DNA of 62,604 nt from Eubacterium sp. (lineage in GTDB: Bacteria > Bacillota > Clostridia > Oscillospirales > Acutalibacteraceae). A program made the position numbers and the translations under genes. The notes beneath the pieces are model-generated. The model was given only the letters and a program-made list of their open reading frames with translations, made no database searches and was not told where the DNA came from. Position 1 is the stretch's first letter. The number at the start of each line of letters is the position of its first letter. Location: NCBI GenBank assembly GCA_022511185.1, contig JAFLSA010000002.1:1-62604 (forward strand), read 5' to 3'. Shown in pieces: positions 10,223 through 19,400 of this stretch.

Positions 10223-10766
10223 TACCTATAATTGCTGTAACTGACTTTGTCGGTACCATCTGGTACGTATCTGTCAGCGTAATACCGATACGCTTTGTCA
10301 GCTCAATCATATCAAATATTTTTTTATTTTCCTTTATATCCAAATCAAAATAACCGGGTGAATACCGTTGTCTGAGGTTCATACCCTCTGCTCTGAGTGT
10401 ATCCTCAAGACTGTCGCAGACCTCCTCAATCTTTGAGGCAAGGCACGCCTGAAGCACCGCTGATTTTGAAATGTCCGTTACCCCGTATGTCCTCAGAAGC
10501 CTGTCACATTCCGTGCCCAAGGTCGCACCGAAAATACAGACCTTGCTGCAACCCTTAACTGTATCGGCAAGCCTTTTGCTATGAAACGAAACGTCACCGA
10601 TTATTAAGCTGTCGTCAGTTACCTTGCAGTCAAAAATCCTATGAAGTGTTTTCGGCTTTACACAGTCATTTACCTCTGAACAACACTCGTCAATCAGGCT
10701 CAGAAGCCTTTCGTCATCTGTTTTTGATGAGGTTCTGAGATAACGCAAAATTTCAGCCCTATTCAT
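10209..10766 (-). CDS. Methionine synthase activation (reactivation) domain protein
   Basis: RQRYSPGYFDLDIKENKKIF...TDTYQMVPTKSVTAIIGI typical of the stand-alone MetH activation domain; between metF and metH. Confidence 0.82.
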   Translation of the reverse strand: MNRAEILRYLRTSSKTDDERLLSLIDECCSEVNDCVKPKTLHRIFDCKVTDDSLIIGDVSFHSKRLADTVKGCSKVCIFGATLGTECDRLLRTYGVTDISKSAVLQACLASKIEEVCDSLEDTLRAEGMNLRQRYSPGYFDLDIKENKKIFDMIELTKRIGITLTDTYQMVPTKSVTAIIGIEND

Positions 10767-11625
10767 TGATAATTGCCGACAGTCCTTTCATAATCTGATG
10801 GGCAACGTCAGGCTTGTTCATCGTATAAATATGGATATTATTAACACCGTTTGCCATTAAATCTATTATCTGCTCGGTTGCATAGATAATACCGGCCTGC
10901 TTCATAGCGTCGGGATTTTCGTCGAAGCGCTCCATAATTTTTTCAAACTTCTTTGGCAGAGAGCAGTTTGAAAGCTCAACGCTTCTTTTAATCATTTTTG
11001 CATTTGTAATAGGCATTATGCCGGCAATGATAGGAACATTGATTCCCTTGATTTCGCACATTTCAAGGAAATTGTAAAACGCATCATTGTCAAAAAACAT
11101 CTGCGAGGTTAAGAAATCAAGACCGCAGTCAACCTTTTCCTTAAGGTGAGCAATATCCTCAACCCTGTTCGGTGACTCGGGGTGAGTCTCAGGATAGCAC
11201 GCACCACCGATACAGAAATTGCCCCTTGCCTTGATTTCGCTGACAAGCTCGTAGGCGTTATGATAATACTGATTTTCACTCATAACGAAATCCTTTGGAA
11301 TATCGCCCCTGAGCGCTAAAATATTCTCAACTGAGTTTTCCTCAAGCTCGTCAAGAACAGAGTTTATCTTTTCTTTAGTCGACGTCAAACACGTAAGATG
11401 TGAAAGCGCAGTAACACCGCCCTCTTTAATAGCGTTTGCAATCTCCGTAGTGTATCCGCTTGTAGTTCCCGATGCGCCGTACGTAACGCTCATAAATGAC
11501 GGCTTGTCCTTAACCATTTCGCTGATTACCTTTTTGGTGTCAGCAATCTTCGCCCACTCCTTCGGCGGAAAAACCTCAAAGGATACGGTCACTTTTTTAT
11601 TTTTTAATATTTCACTTATCTTCAT
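10759..11625 (-). CDS. metF: 5,10-methylenetetrahydrofolate reductase
   Basis: VSFEVFPPK, SVTYGA, FCIGGACYPETHPES, DFLTSQMFFD motifs. Confidence 0.92.
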   Translation of the reverse strand: MKISEILKNKKVTVSFEVFPPKEWAKIADTKKVISEMVKDKPSFMSVTYGASGTTSGYTTEIANAIKEGGVTALSHLTCLTSTKEKINSVLDELEENSVENILALRGDIPKDFVMSENQYYHNAYELVSEIKARGNFCIGGACYPETHPESPNRVEDIAHLKEKVDCGLDFLTSQMFFDNDAFYNFLEMCEIKGINVPIIAGIMPITNAKMIKRSVELSNCSLPKKFEKIMERFDENPDAMKQAGIIYATEQIIDLMANGVNNIHIYTMNKPDVAHQIMKGLSAIINE

Positions 11626-11656
11626 ATCGTATAATCCTTATATTAATATATACGCT

Positions 11657-11685
11657 ATTATACTACTGATTTAGTAGGAATTCAA
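11657..11685 (-). promoter_or_regulatory. Promoter of metF-metH-rrf2 operon with palindromic Rrf2-type operator in the spacer
   Basis: Reverse strand TTGAAT (rc 11680-11685), 17 nt, TATAAT (rc 11657-11662); spacer contains palindrome CTACTAAATCAGTAG (11663-11677). Confidence 0.6.
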
Positions 11686-11881
11686 GCAATATTTGTATAC
11701 TCATAAGAACCCCGCCATCAAAATCAGCCATAAATTTCGATAAATAATAAGTTAGATTTTGATGTGAATATGTTAGAAAAAGTTAGAAAACAAGAGTAAT
11801 ACACCTTTTTAATGAAATTATTTCAAATTTTTTGTTGACTATCAAAATACACTGTGCTATTATATTCAAGCACTAAGAAAT

Positions 11882-11912
11882 GACTGCATCGGTTACGAAA
11901 GTCAATGCGGTC
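11882..11912 (+). ncRNA. Putative ribosomal protein L13 leader hairpin
   Basis: GACTGCAT...ATGCGGTC paired stem (8 bp incl. one G-U) in the 5' UTR of rplM; L13 leaders are known in Firmicutes. Confidence 0.45.
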
Positions 11913-11947
11913 AACTATTCAAAATTTTAATTTGGAGGATATTGATT

Positions 11948-12376
11948 ATGTCAACATTTATGCCAAAAGCTGACGAAATCGAGCGCAAGTGGTATATTAT
12001 TGATGCTGCTGACAAGCCTCTCGGACGTGTAGCAAGTGAAGCTGCAGTTCTCCTCAGAGGTAAGCATAAGCCAATCTTTATGCCAAATGTAGACTGCGGT
12101 GATTTCGTTATTATCATCAACACTGATAAGGCTGTTCTCACAGGCGATAAGCTCAATAAGAAGCTTTATCAGCATCACACAGGTTACATCGGTAATCTTA
12201 AGGAAGTTAAGTACGGTACTCTTATGGAAGAGAAGAGTGACTTTGCTATGAAGCTTGCTGTTAAGGGTATGGTTCCTGATACCACACTCGGCAGAAAGCA
12301 GCTTACAAGATGTCGCATCTATAAGGGTGCTGAGCACAAGCACGAGGCTCAAAAGCCTGAAGCTTGGGAATTATAA
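11948..12376 (+). CDS. rplM: 50S ribosomal protein L13
   Basis: STFMPKADEIERKWYIIDAADKPLGRVASEAA...; RBS GGAGG upstream of the ATG at 11948 (ORF track opens at 11942). Confidence 0.95.
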   Translation: MSTFMPKADEIERKWYIIDAADKPLGRVASEAAVLLRGKHKPIFMPNVDCGDFVIIINTDKAVLTGDKLNKKLYQHHTGYIGNLKEVKYGTLMEEKSDFAMKLAVKGMVPDTTLGRKQLTRCRIYKGAEHKHEAQKPEAWEL

Positions 12377-12392
12377 GGGAGGTATCTGAATT

Positions 12393-12791
12393 ATGTACGA
12401 AACAAATCCTTATTTCTACGGCACAGGCAGAAGAAAAGAATCTGTAGCTCGTGTACGTGTTTACGCAGGTACCGGCAAAATCACAATCAACGACAGAGAC
12501 ATTGACGATTATTTCGGCCTTGAGACACTCAAGCTTATCGTTCGTCAGCCTCTTAATCTTACAGAGACAACTGAGAAGTTTGACATTGTTTGCCGTGTAA
12601 ACGGCGGCGGTGTTACAGGTCAGGCAGGCGCAATCCGTCACGGTATTGCAAGAGCTCTTCTCCAGTATGACGAGGCGCTCCGCCCTGCACTTAAGAAGGC
12701 AGGCTTCCTCACACGTGACCCACGTATGAAGGAAAGAAAGAAGCCGGGTCTCAAAAAAGCTCGTCGCGCACCACAGTTCTCAAAGAGATAA
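12393..12791 (+). CDS. rpsI: 30S ribosomal protein S9
   Basis: [27 protein letters not shown] ... RAPQFSKR C-terminus. Confidence 0.96.
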   Translation: MYETNPYFYGTGRRKESVARVRVYAGTGKITINDRDIDDYFGLETLKLIVRQPLNLTETTEKFDIVCRVNGGGVTGQAGAIRHGIARALLQYDEALRPALKKAGFLTRDPRMKERKKPGLKKARRAPQFSKR

Positions 12792-12792
12792 T
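12775..12792 (+). repeat. Left attachment site core (attL), overlapping rpsI stop codon
   Basis: AGTTCTCAAAGAGATAAT identical to 29698-29715. Confidence 0.88.
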
Positions 12793-12879
12793 CTTCAGAT
12801 TTCTCACGACTGCTGGGAGCCTTTATTTACAGGGTTTTTGGAGTTGTCAGATGGACTGAATAGTAGTGAATATTGCGTT

Positions 12880-12912
12880 ACAAGTAACAAACAAGTAACA
12901 CACAAGCAACAA
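12880..12912 (+). repeat. Three tandem 11-bp repeats, putative integrase arm-type sites (left)
   Basis: ACAAGTAACAA ACAAGTAACAC ACAAGCAACAA. Confidence 0.6.
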
Positions 12913-12925
12913 ATTTATATGTATA

Positions 12926-12965
12926 AAAGAGATGTTTTTCTTAATGGAAAGGCATCTCTTTCTTT
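12926..12965. terminator. Hairpin between rpsI end and integrase gene
   Basis: AAAGAGATG...CATCTCTTT stem (12926-12934 / 12953-12961). Confidence 0.5.
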
Positions 12966-12969
12966 ATGT

Positions 12970-14022
12970 TTAAATCTTGTTGATTGCATTCACAAGTTCC
13001 TCTATGTCCAAATGAGTGTAGATTTTTTCGGTTAGCGTCATTGCACCCGAATGACCAACAATCTTTTTGATTATCGTCTGGCTTACATCTGCTTCCACAA
13101 GCATCGAAACACAAGTGTGTCTACAACAATGCGGAGTTTGTTTTAAGCCGAGATTGGTCATTAGTGGTAAGAAATAACTATCATAGTAATTACGGTATTT
13201 GAATTGTTCTCCGTCTTCTGTATGAAGAAGATATTCGCTGTCGGTATCGTTATACCAGTTCTTAAAGAATGGCAATACCTTGTCTGCTATCGGAACTTTT
13301 CTTATACCGTTTTCTGTTTTGCTGGCTAAAACATCAAAATACTGTTCATCCAAATGAACGTTTTCTTTTTTCAAATCAAGCATTTCGGATATTCTTACAC
13401 CTGTGTAGATCAGCATTAAAACAATCTGATAATACTTTTCGTCCTTTTGCTTCCACAGGAGTTCGATATCCTTTTTGGTAAATTTGTTTCTATCCATTTT
13501 GTTAGGATTTCGGTCTTTATATTTTAATATATCAACAAATTCCGAATAATCTTTATTGCAAATATCATTCTTCATTGCATAGTTATATAACTGACCGAAA
13601 AGCACCTTTAGCTTTCGTAAAGTCGGATAGTTTTTACCGCAGTTATCAACTACATACTGTAAATCTGCAAGTCTAATATCTCTAAATGCTTTGTTATACA
13701 AAGACTTACAAAGCTTGTATGAAGCCTGATAACCTTTAACATTTGATTCAGATATTGAAGGGAACTTACCTGCCGACCACCTATCAAAGATTTCCTTAAA
13801 AGTAATCTTTGATGCAGTAATGTCAAACGGATTTTTATTATACTCTGCGAGCATTTGCAATCCGTCTGCCTTTGTGGGCGCATATCCTATTACAATATAA
13901 TCCTGAATCTGCTTGTCCTTTTCTTCGTCATAATGCCAGCCAGCAGTTTTTCTGACAAGATAGGGATTTCTTCGCCTACCGGATAATTTAGTGACGCCGC
14001 CATATCCGTTTGGCAATCTCAA
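12970..14022 (-). CDS. Tyrosine-type site-specific integrase
   Basis: IYTGVRISEMLDL (R), HCCRHTCVSMLV (HxxR), GHSGAMTLTEKIYTH (H...Y) catalytic set. Confidence 0.93.
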   Translation of the reverse strand: MRLPNGYGGVTKLSGRRRNPYLVRKTAGWHYDEEKDKQIQDYIVIGYAPTKADGLQMLAEYNKNPFDITASKITFKEIFDRWSAGKFPSISESNVKGYQASYKLCKSLYNKAFRDIRLADLQYVVDNCGKNYPTLRKLKVLFGQLYNYAMKNDICNKDYSEFVDILKYKDRNPNKMDRNKFTKKDIELLWKQKDEKYYQIVLMLIYTGVRISEMLDLKKENVHLDEQYFDVLASKTENGIRKVPIADKVLPFFKNWYNDTDSEYLLHTEDGEQFKYRNYYDSYFLPLMTNLGLKQTPHCCRHTCVSMLVEADVSQTIIKKIVGHSGAMTLTEKIYTHLDIEELVNAINKI

Positions 14023-14062
14023 TACTCCAAAACCTCCTTAATAAAATATTTATGATAAGAGC

Positions 14063-14689
14063 TTACTGCTCGTCATCACCATCATCCTGTTGTGCTATCA
14101 TTTCTTCCATACGATTTTTATTTAATTCAATAAATCTTCTCATTCTTGTTTGATTGTCTAAGTACTCTCTTTCTTTATCAGTTAAAAAGCAATTGCTGTG
14201 CCTGTTTATCATCTTTTCTTCCCATTCATCATACTGCTGGTATCCCATCCAGTAAACATTTACAGAGTCTCTGTTTTTCTGAAATTCTTTTAACGTCTGT
14301 ACTAAAGGATAATTAATTTCGTGATTTTGATCATTGCCATTTATGATGATAGAGCATTTCCAATTATGAATATCCGTTGCTTTTTCGACTTCGATTTTGA
14401 AGTCGATTTCTTTTTTCTTATCAAGCTCAAAAATAAATGCATAAACATCGGCAAGGCTTTCAATTTTAATATGCGAAGAGTCATAACCGAGAAAATAATT
14501 AATCGGTACATTTAATATTTCAGCAATCGTCTGCAGCGTGGATATGGAAATGTCTATATCTCCGCTTTCGTATTTCTGAATAGTACGCAAAGATTTATCA
14601 AGTTCAAATGCTAAATCACTTTGATTCATATTTGCTTTCTTTCTCTGTTCGGTAATTTTTTTACCGATTTCAATCTGTAAATTACCCAT
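14063..14689 (-). CDS. XRE-family (helix-turn-helix) transcriptional regulator
   Basis: IGKKITEQRKKANMNQSDLAFELDKSLRTIQKYESGDIDISISTL; start chosen at 14689 by AGGTG RBS (ORF extends to 14737). Confidence 0.85.
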   Translation of the reverse strand: MGNLQIEIGKKITEQRKKANMNQSDLAFELDKSLRTIQKYESGDIDISISTLQTIAEILNVPINYFLGYDSSHIKIESLADVYAFIFELDKKKEIDFKIEVEKATDIHNWKCSIIINGNDQNHEINYPLVQTLKEFQKNRDSVNVYWMGYQQYDEWEEKMINRHSNCFLTDKEREYLDNQTRMRRFIELNKNRMEEMIAQQDDGDDEQ

Positions 14690-14845
14690 TTGTATCACCT
14701 CTACAAACAATATACCACATTTCAAAATGTATTTCAAGTGTTAATGTGAATTTTTATTTCGTGTGAATATTGACAAGTCGTATAAATTCATATATAATGA
14801 ATTTGCGAATTAATATTTCACAATAATTAAATGGGAGGTGATACA

Positions 14846-15082
14846 ATGACGGAAAAGGTTTATATTGAAAGTCCTAATTTCACAGGAAGAAATGTTCCAA
14901 TAACCGAAATTGCAAAGGCGATAGGAAAAGATGCTCAGTATGTCCGAATCGGACTTCAAAAAGGCATCCTCAAATTTGGATATGCCATAAAGCTGGAGAA
15001 TTCAAGTGAGTACAATTACTACTGTCCCGACAAAAAGGTATGGGAAGAAACGGGTTACTTCAATGAAAAGAGAGCTGGATAA
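14846..15082 (+). CDS. Excisionase-like small DNA-binding protein
   Basis: ITEIAKAIGKDAQYVRIGLQKGILKFGYAIK resembles conjugative-transposon Xis-type wHTH proteins; GGGAGGTG RBS; position divergent from XRE/int. Confidence 0.6.
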   Translation: MTEKVYIESPNFTGRNVPITEIAKAIGKDAQYVRIGLQKGILKFGYAIKLENSSEYNYYCPDKKVWEETGYFNEKRAG

Positions 15083-15089
15083 TAAAAAA

Positions 15090-15127
15090 TGACTGTCTGT
15101 TGTATCGAACAAGATAACAGGCAGTCA
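15090..15127 (+). terminator. Terminator-like hairpin
   Basis: TGACTGTCTGTT...AACAGGCAGTCA. Confidence 0.6.
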
Positions 15128-15149
15128 TTAATTTTTAAGCCACTGATAA

Positions 15150-15240
15150 TTTGCAGTCGCAGACTGTAACGAGCATAGGTTTTGTAAAGCCACAGGCACA
15201 AAACCTGACGGCTAAAGCCGAATGGGGACACCCCTTTAAC
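15150..15240. other. Candidate oriT region
   Basis: Cluster of inverted repeats (CAGTCgcaGACTG; AGGTTTTGT-n12-ACAAAACCT; GGCTaaAGCC; GGGGacaCCCC) immediately upstream of mobC and relaxase genes. Confidence 0.5.
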
Positions 15241-15272
15241 CCCGCAAAGATAAGATGAAAGGAAAATGATTT

Positions 15273-15527
15273 ATGAGAACAAGAAACAGATTAATTAATA
15301 TTCGTGTTACCGATGGAGAACGAGCAGCACTTCAACGCAATGCTAAAAAGTGCGGCTTGTCTTTGTCGGCATATTTAATAAAAGCAGGACTTAATCAGAA
15401 TATCAAAGCGGCACCAAGTAGTTATTTATATGAGGCATATCAGGCTATTTGCAATATGAATAATTCGCAATTAAACGGTATTGCAGACTTGATTCTTAAA
15501 GCCTATCACGAAGGAGGGAGCAGCTAA
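15273..15527 (+). CDS. MobC-like relaxosome accessory protein (ribbon-helix-helix)
   Basis: RLINIRVTDGERAALQRNAKKCGLSLSAYLIKAGL; overlaps the relaxase start. Confidence 0.75.
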   Translation: MRTRNRLINIRVTDGERAALQRNAKKCGLSLSAYLIKAGLNQNIKAAPSSYLYEAYQAICNMNNSQLNGIADLILKAYHEGGSS

Positions 15528-16909
15528 TGGCAGTAACAAAAATATGGGCGATTAAAGACAGCTTATCCCGTGTTGTAGATTATGCAGCCAATCCCGATAA
15601 GACAATTTATTCAGATTTACAAAAGATTATTCACTATGCTGAGAACGGAGAGAAGACCGTTAGCGGTGACGAAAAAGCCTGTTTTGTTACAGGGGTTAAT
15701 TGTAACGCCGATACTGCTTACGAAGAAATGCACGCAGTACAAAAACGTTTTAACAAGGTTGGCGGAAACGTTGCTTACCACGCATATCAAAGCTTTAAAA
15801 CAGGTGAGGTTACTCCTGAACAATGTCATAGGATAGGCGTTCAGCTTGCAAAAGATATGTGGGGTGCAGATTATCAAGTGCTTGTTGCTACTCATTTCAA
15901 TACGGGCACTTATCACAATCACTTTGTTATCAATTCAGTTAATATGTGGACTGGTAAAAAGTTTGATTGCAACAAAAAAGCATACTATAAATTCAGAGAT
16001 TTGTCTGATAAATTATGTGAAAAAGAACAGCTTACTGTGATAAAAAATCCAAGTGGTAAAACGCCGAGAAGTTTGTACTTTGCAGAAAAACGAGGTGAGC
16101 CGACAAAGTATAATCTGATGCGAATTGCCATTGATTATGCAATTAGTATTAGCTTAAATCAAGCACAATTCAGAAAAGCATTAGAGAAACAAGGTTATAT
16201 TATCAACCTTGATCCGAGATTAAAATATGCTACTATTCGTTCAGTAAATGATACAAAAAATACTCGCCTATATCATTTAGGTGAGCAGTATGACAGAGAG
16301 GGTATTTTCAACAGAATGAGAGAAAATGATGTCTGGATCGCAAGTGAAAAGTATAGCGTTTACATCCAAAGCACAAAGCCAAAAACTATTCAACCAAAGA
16401 AATATGTTTTTAAAAGCAGTTTTTCTAAAACTAAAAAGATAACAGAATTAAAAGCATTGTATCTATATTACTGCTATCGGTTAGGTTACCTTCCGAAAAA
16501 GAATCAACGCAAACCTTTATCACCCGAAATGAAACAAGCTTGGAGAAAGATTGATAAAATTTCTAATCAAGTCCGTCTTATCTCAAAACACAATCTGAAT
16601 GATATTATTGATGTTGAAAACTTTATTTCAAGCAATAATAAACAAATTATAATTGTTAAACAACAAAGAGATAAAATATACAACAAACTCAGAAGATGCA
16701 AAGATACTGATAAAATATCAAGCCTTAAATCTGATAGAGATGTATGTTCAGACACATTAAAAAGGTTGCGAACAGATAACCGTGTTGCTAAATCAATTCT
16801 CAATGATATTGATGAAATTAAATCAAACATAGAATCTGAAATAAACATACAACATCAGAGATTTTCACCTACAAAACAGAAAAGAAGGGAGTTAGAATAT
16901 GACAGATAA
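15527..16909 (+). CDS. MobA/MobL-type relaxase
   Basis: ATHFNTGTYHNHFVINSVN (relaxase histidine motif), AYHAYQSFKTGEVTPEQCHRIGVQLA. Confidence 0.9.
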   Translation: MAVTKIWAIKDSLSRVVDYAANPDKTIYSDLQKIIHYAENGEKTVSGDEKACFVTGVNCNADTAYEEMHAVQKRFNKVGGNVAYHAYQSFKTGEVTPEQCHRIGVQLAKDMWGADYQVLVATHFNTGTYHNHFVINSVNMWTGKKFDCNKKAYYKFRDLSDKLCEKEQLTVIKNPSGKTPRSLYFAEKRGEPTKYNLMRIAIDYAISISLNQAQFRKALEKQGYIINLDPRLKYATIRSVNDTKNTRLYHLGEQYDREGIFNRMRENDVWIASEKYSVYIQSTKPKTIQPKKYVFKSSFSKTKKITELKALYLYYCYRLGYLPKKNQRKPLSPEMKQAWRKIDKISNQVRLISKHNLNDIIDVENFISSNNKQIIIVKQQRDKIYNKLRRCKDTDKISSLKSDRDVCSDTLKRLRTDNRVAKSILNDIDEIKSNIESEINIQHQRFSPTKQKRRELEYDR

Positions 16910-17021
16910 AGGAGAAATGAAAGACGGAAACACATCATATGAAGTAGTTAGTCATTTCAATCCCAATGACGAAGAATATTTCATAAATCAGATAATCAGA
17001 AAGTCTGAGTACAAATTTTAG
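16899..17021 (+). CDS. Small ORF after relaxase
   Basis: 40-aa ORF MTDKGEMKDGNTSYEVVSHFNPNDEEYFINQIIRKSEYKF overlapping the relaxase end; RBS GGGAG. Confidence 0.5.
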   Translation: MTDKGEMKDGNTSYEVVSHFNPNDEEYFINQIIRKSEYKF

Positions 17022-17125
17022 TACGATACAAAAGATTGCGCTTTAAAGTGTTGAAGCAAAATATGTAATCGGTTAAAATGTAATTAACCTACAATCAAAC
17101 ATATTCGACTTAAGGAGGTATTACA

Positions 17126-17503
17126 ATGAAATCATTATTTGAAGAAATGGGTATAACTTATAGAGAAGTTGGAGATGTTAATCTCCCTAACCTTATCGCA
17201 ACAGAAACTAATTATTATATAGGTTTATGGGGGCAAAGACATAGGGATTACTTAAAAGAAAACCACAGAGTGCTTTATTATAATTTGCTAACGAAAGGCA
17301 AGCTCAATTCATATCTTCACGATATTGATGTTAGAGCAACGGAAATGTACGATCGACTTGTTAAGCAACTTGCAGAAAAACAAGGCATCACCGAACAACT
17401 CAAGGCAAAAAATCAAATGCTATGGGTACAGAAAATGAACAATATCGCAAATCAAGTGAGGGAAATGATTTACGATGATATTATATATAACCACATATAT
17501 TAG
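17126..17503 (+). CDS. TnpV-like transposon-encoded protein
   Basis: MKSLFEEMGITYREVGDVNLPNL...YIGLWGQRHRDYLKENHRVLYYNLLTKGKLNSYLHDIDVRATEMYDRLV. Confidence 0.8.
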   Translation: MKSLFEEMGITYREVGDVNLPNLIATETNYYIGLWGQRHRDYLKENHRVLYYNLLTKGKLNSYLHDIDVRATEMYDRLVKQLAEKQGITEQLKAKNQMLWVQKMNNIANQVREMIYDDIIYNHIY

Positions 17504-17512
17504 ATAAGCAAA

Positions 17513-17547
17513 ACAACCAATCCTATAAAATGGGATTGGTTGTTTTT
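17513..17547. terminator. Terminator hairpin after tnpV
   Basis: AACAACCAATCCTATAAAATGGGATTGGTTGTTTTT. Confidence 0.8.
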
Positions 17548-17630
17548 ATTGGTATGCCTAATAGGAGTTAAATCTGCTCCTATGCGGATTAGTTCCTAAG
17601 ATAATGTTACCTTGGTGAAAACGATGTATA

Positions 17631-19400
17631 TTAATCCTTATTTGCAAAACGCCAAATAGGATATGTTTTGAATTCTTTTTGCGATTCTTCAGGCAAAGAA
17701 TTTAACAAATTCACAGCATCATCTATTTCATCCATTAAAAGTAAACACCCTATTCTCAATTCATCTGAATCTGAATTTTTATAAATATTAATCAGCTCTT
17801 CTTTTTCATTAATTGATAAACGCCTTGTTCTAGCTAATATTTGAAATCGGTTAACCAGCGAAATTTCCTTCGTAAAATATTCAGGAGAATCACAAATCCA
17901 ATTTGACATCTGCATTATAGCGTCCAAAAGTTCATCATTTGGTCTTTCATCATACGCAAGTAGCATTTGCAGCATAACATTGTTAGCGCTTTCAATAAGA
18001 ACATTGCTAAGAGGTTTGCTTTTAAAATCATTAACAATACTAGAATAATCAACATTATCGCATTCTAGAATTGCGTCTTTATTTAATATATTAAATTGCG
18101 ATACCTCATATTCGTTATTAGCATTATCCTTAACTATTACCTCGCCATGTTTTTGAAAAAAGTCACAAATTCTTATACCCTTTTCTTCTTTAATAAAAAA
18201 CAGCAAAAATACAAGATTGGAAATTTTATATTTTGCAACTATTGGAGGTTCTTTCCTAAATTTTGTAGTTAGTTTATTATATAGAAAAGCATTTTTTAAT
18301 AAATCTAATCTTCTAAAATCCTCTTCAGAACATTTTTCTAAATCCAAATCCTTCTTAACATTTAATAAATTCAGTAACTGCAGCACTTCGTTACGTGACT
18401 CAAGCTGTTTTTCTAAAGAGTTGAGCTGTTCTTTTTTATTTTTAATTTCATCAAAATTTATGGTAAAAATATCTTTTCCAAATTTAAATCCATTATTTTT
18501 AATGAGTGCAATTACAAATTTTAAATCATTAATCTGATTATTTAAAGTACCCTTAATTTTAACTCTATAATTTAGTTTCTTTTCATTTTCTTTAAAGGTC
18601 AACGTAAAACTATTACCTATATTAATTATTGTTGAATTTCTAAGATGTGTTATTTTATATGACTCATAAAATTTCTCTTTTCCAGCATATATAGGTTTTT
18701 CAATAGTTTGGCTTCCACTAATGTAATCAATTTTATCTATATGCTGAACCGGAATAGGCAAAGGATTACCTTTAGTTTTAGCATAGATATATAATTCTTT
18801 ACCCTCCATAAAAAACGGTAATATTGAATCTCGGCCTTCAGTGCTTAATGGTGTATATGAAAAGGATAGTGACTCAAGAGTTCCGCTTTTCAGCAATTCT
18901 TCTAAATTTATTGGTTCAAGGTTTGCAAAACTGGATTGCTTTTGACTATCGGAATAAAAATTAAGAAGTAATTCAAATTTTTCATCATTTTTGGAAGGGA
19001 ATTTTTTCAAATGAACGCTTATCATTTTCTTGTTTGATTTAAATTTTAATAGTTCATTTATATTGAACGGCAATAATGAAGCATAATAAATTCCTAAGGT
19101 ATCACCCTTTTCATCTAAGTATACTACAAAAAATATAGCTCCACTATGATTTTTATAATTATTCAAATCAGCAATAGAAATTGAATACTTTGGTGTTTTA
19201 GGTATCTTCTTAACCATTTTGCCTTTAACTTGAACATTTATTCTTTTAAAATTTTTCTTCGCAAAATTGTTGCTTGAAAATATACCTATATATCCATCAA
19301 AACTAGGTCCTTTTTCATTTTCTCCAACATAAGCTTTTAATTTATCAACTTTTGAAATACTTGCTTTAATTGCTGAAGTTGCAAGTTGCTCAATATCCAT
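17631..19400 (-). CDS. DUF4365-like domain protein, 589 aa
   Basis: N-terminus DIEQLATSAIKASISKVDKLKAYVGENEKGPSFDGYIGIFS...RINVQVKGK resembles DUF4365 (PD-(D/E)XK-like fold); AGGTGG RBS. Confidence 0.6.
   Translation of the reverse strand: MDIEQLATSAIKASISKVDKLKAYVGENEKGPSFDGYIGIFSSNNFAKKNFKRINVQVKGKMVKKIPKTPKYSISIADLNNYKNHSGAIFFVVYLDEKGDTLGIYYASLLPFNINELLKFKSNKKMISVHLKKFPSKNDEKFELLLNFYSDSQKQSSFANLEPINLEELLKSGTLESLSFSYTPLSTEGRDSILPFFMEGKELYIYAKTKGNPLPIPVQHIDKIDYISGSQTIEKPIYAGKEKFYESYKITHLRNSTIINIGNSFTLTFKENEKKLNYRVKIKGTLNNQINDLKFVIALIKNNGFKFGKDIFTINFDEIKNKKEQLNSLEKQLESRNEVLQLLNLLNVKKDLDLEKCSEEDFRRLDLLKNAFLYNKLTTKFRKEPPIVAKYKISNLVFLLFFIKEEKGIRICDFFQKHGEVIVKDNANNEYEVSQFNILNKDAILECDNVDYSSIVNDFKSKPLSNVLIESANNVMLQMLLAYDERPNDELLDAIMQMSNWICDSPEYFTKEISLVNRFQILARTRRLSINEKEELINIYKNSDSDELRIGCLLLMDEIDDAVNLLNSLPEESQKEFKTYPIWRFANKD

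Noticed and set aside
12303-12641. 112-aa and 133-aa minus-strand ORFs over rplM/rpsI (also 11951-12352)
   Set aside because: Antisense to highly conserved ribosomal protein genes; no RBS, Cys-rich frame typical of shadow ORFs.
12880-12912. Short regular repeats considered as a CRISPR remnant
   Set aside because: 11-bp contiguous repeats without spacers and located next to att; no cas genes in the window.
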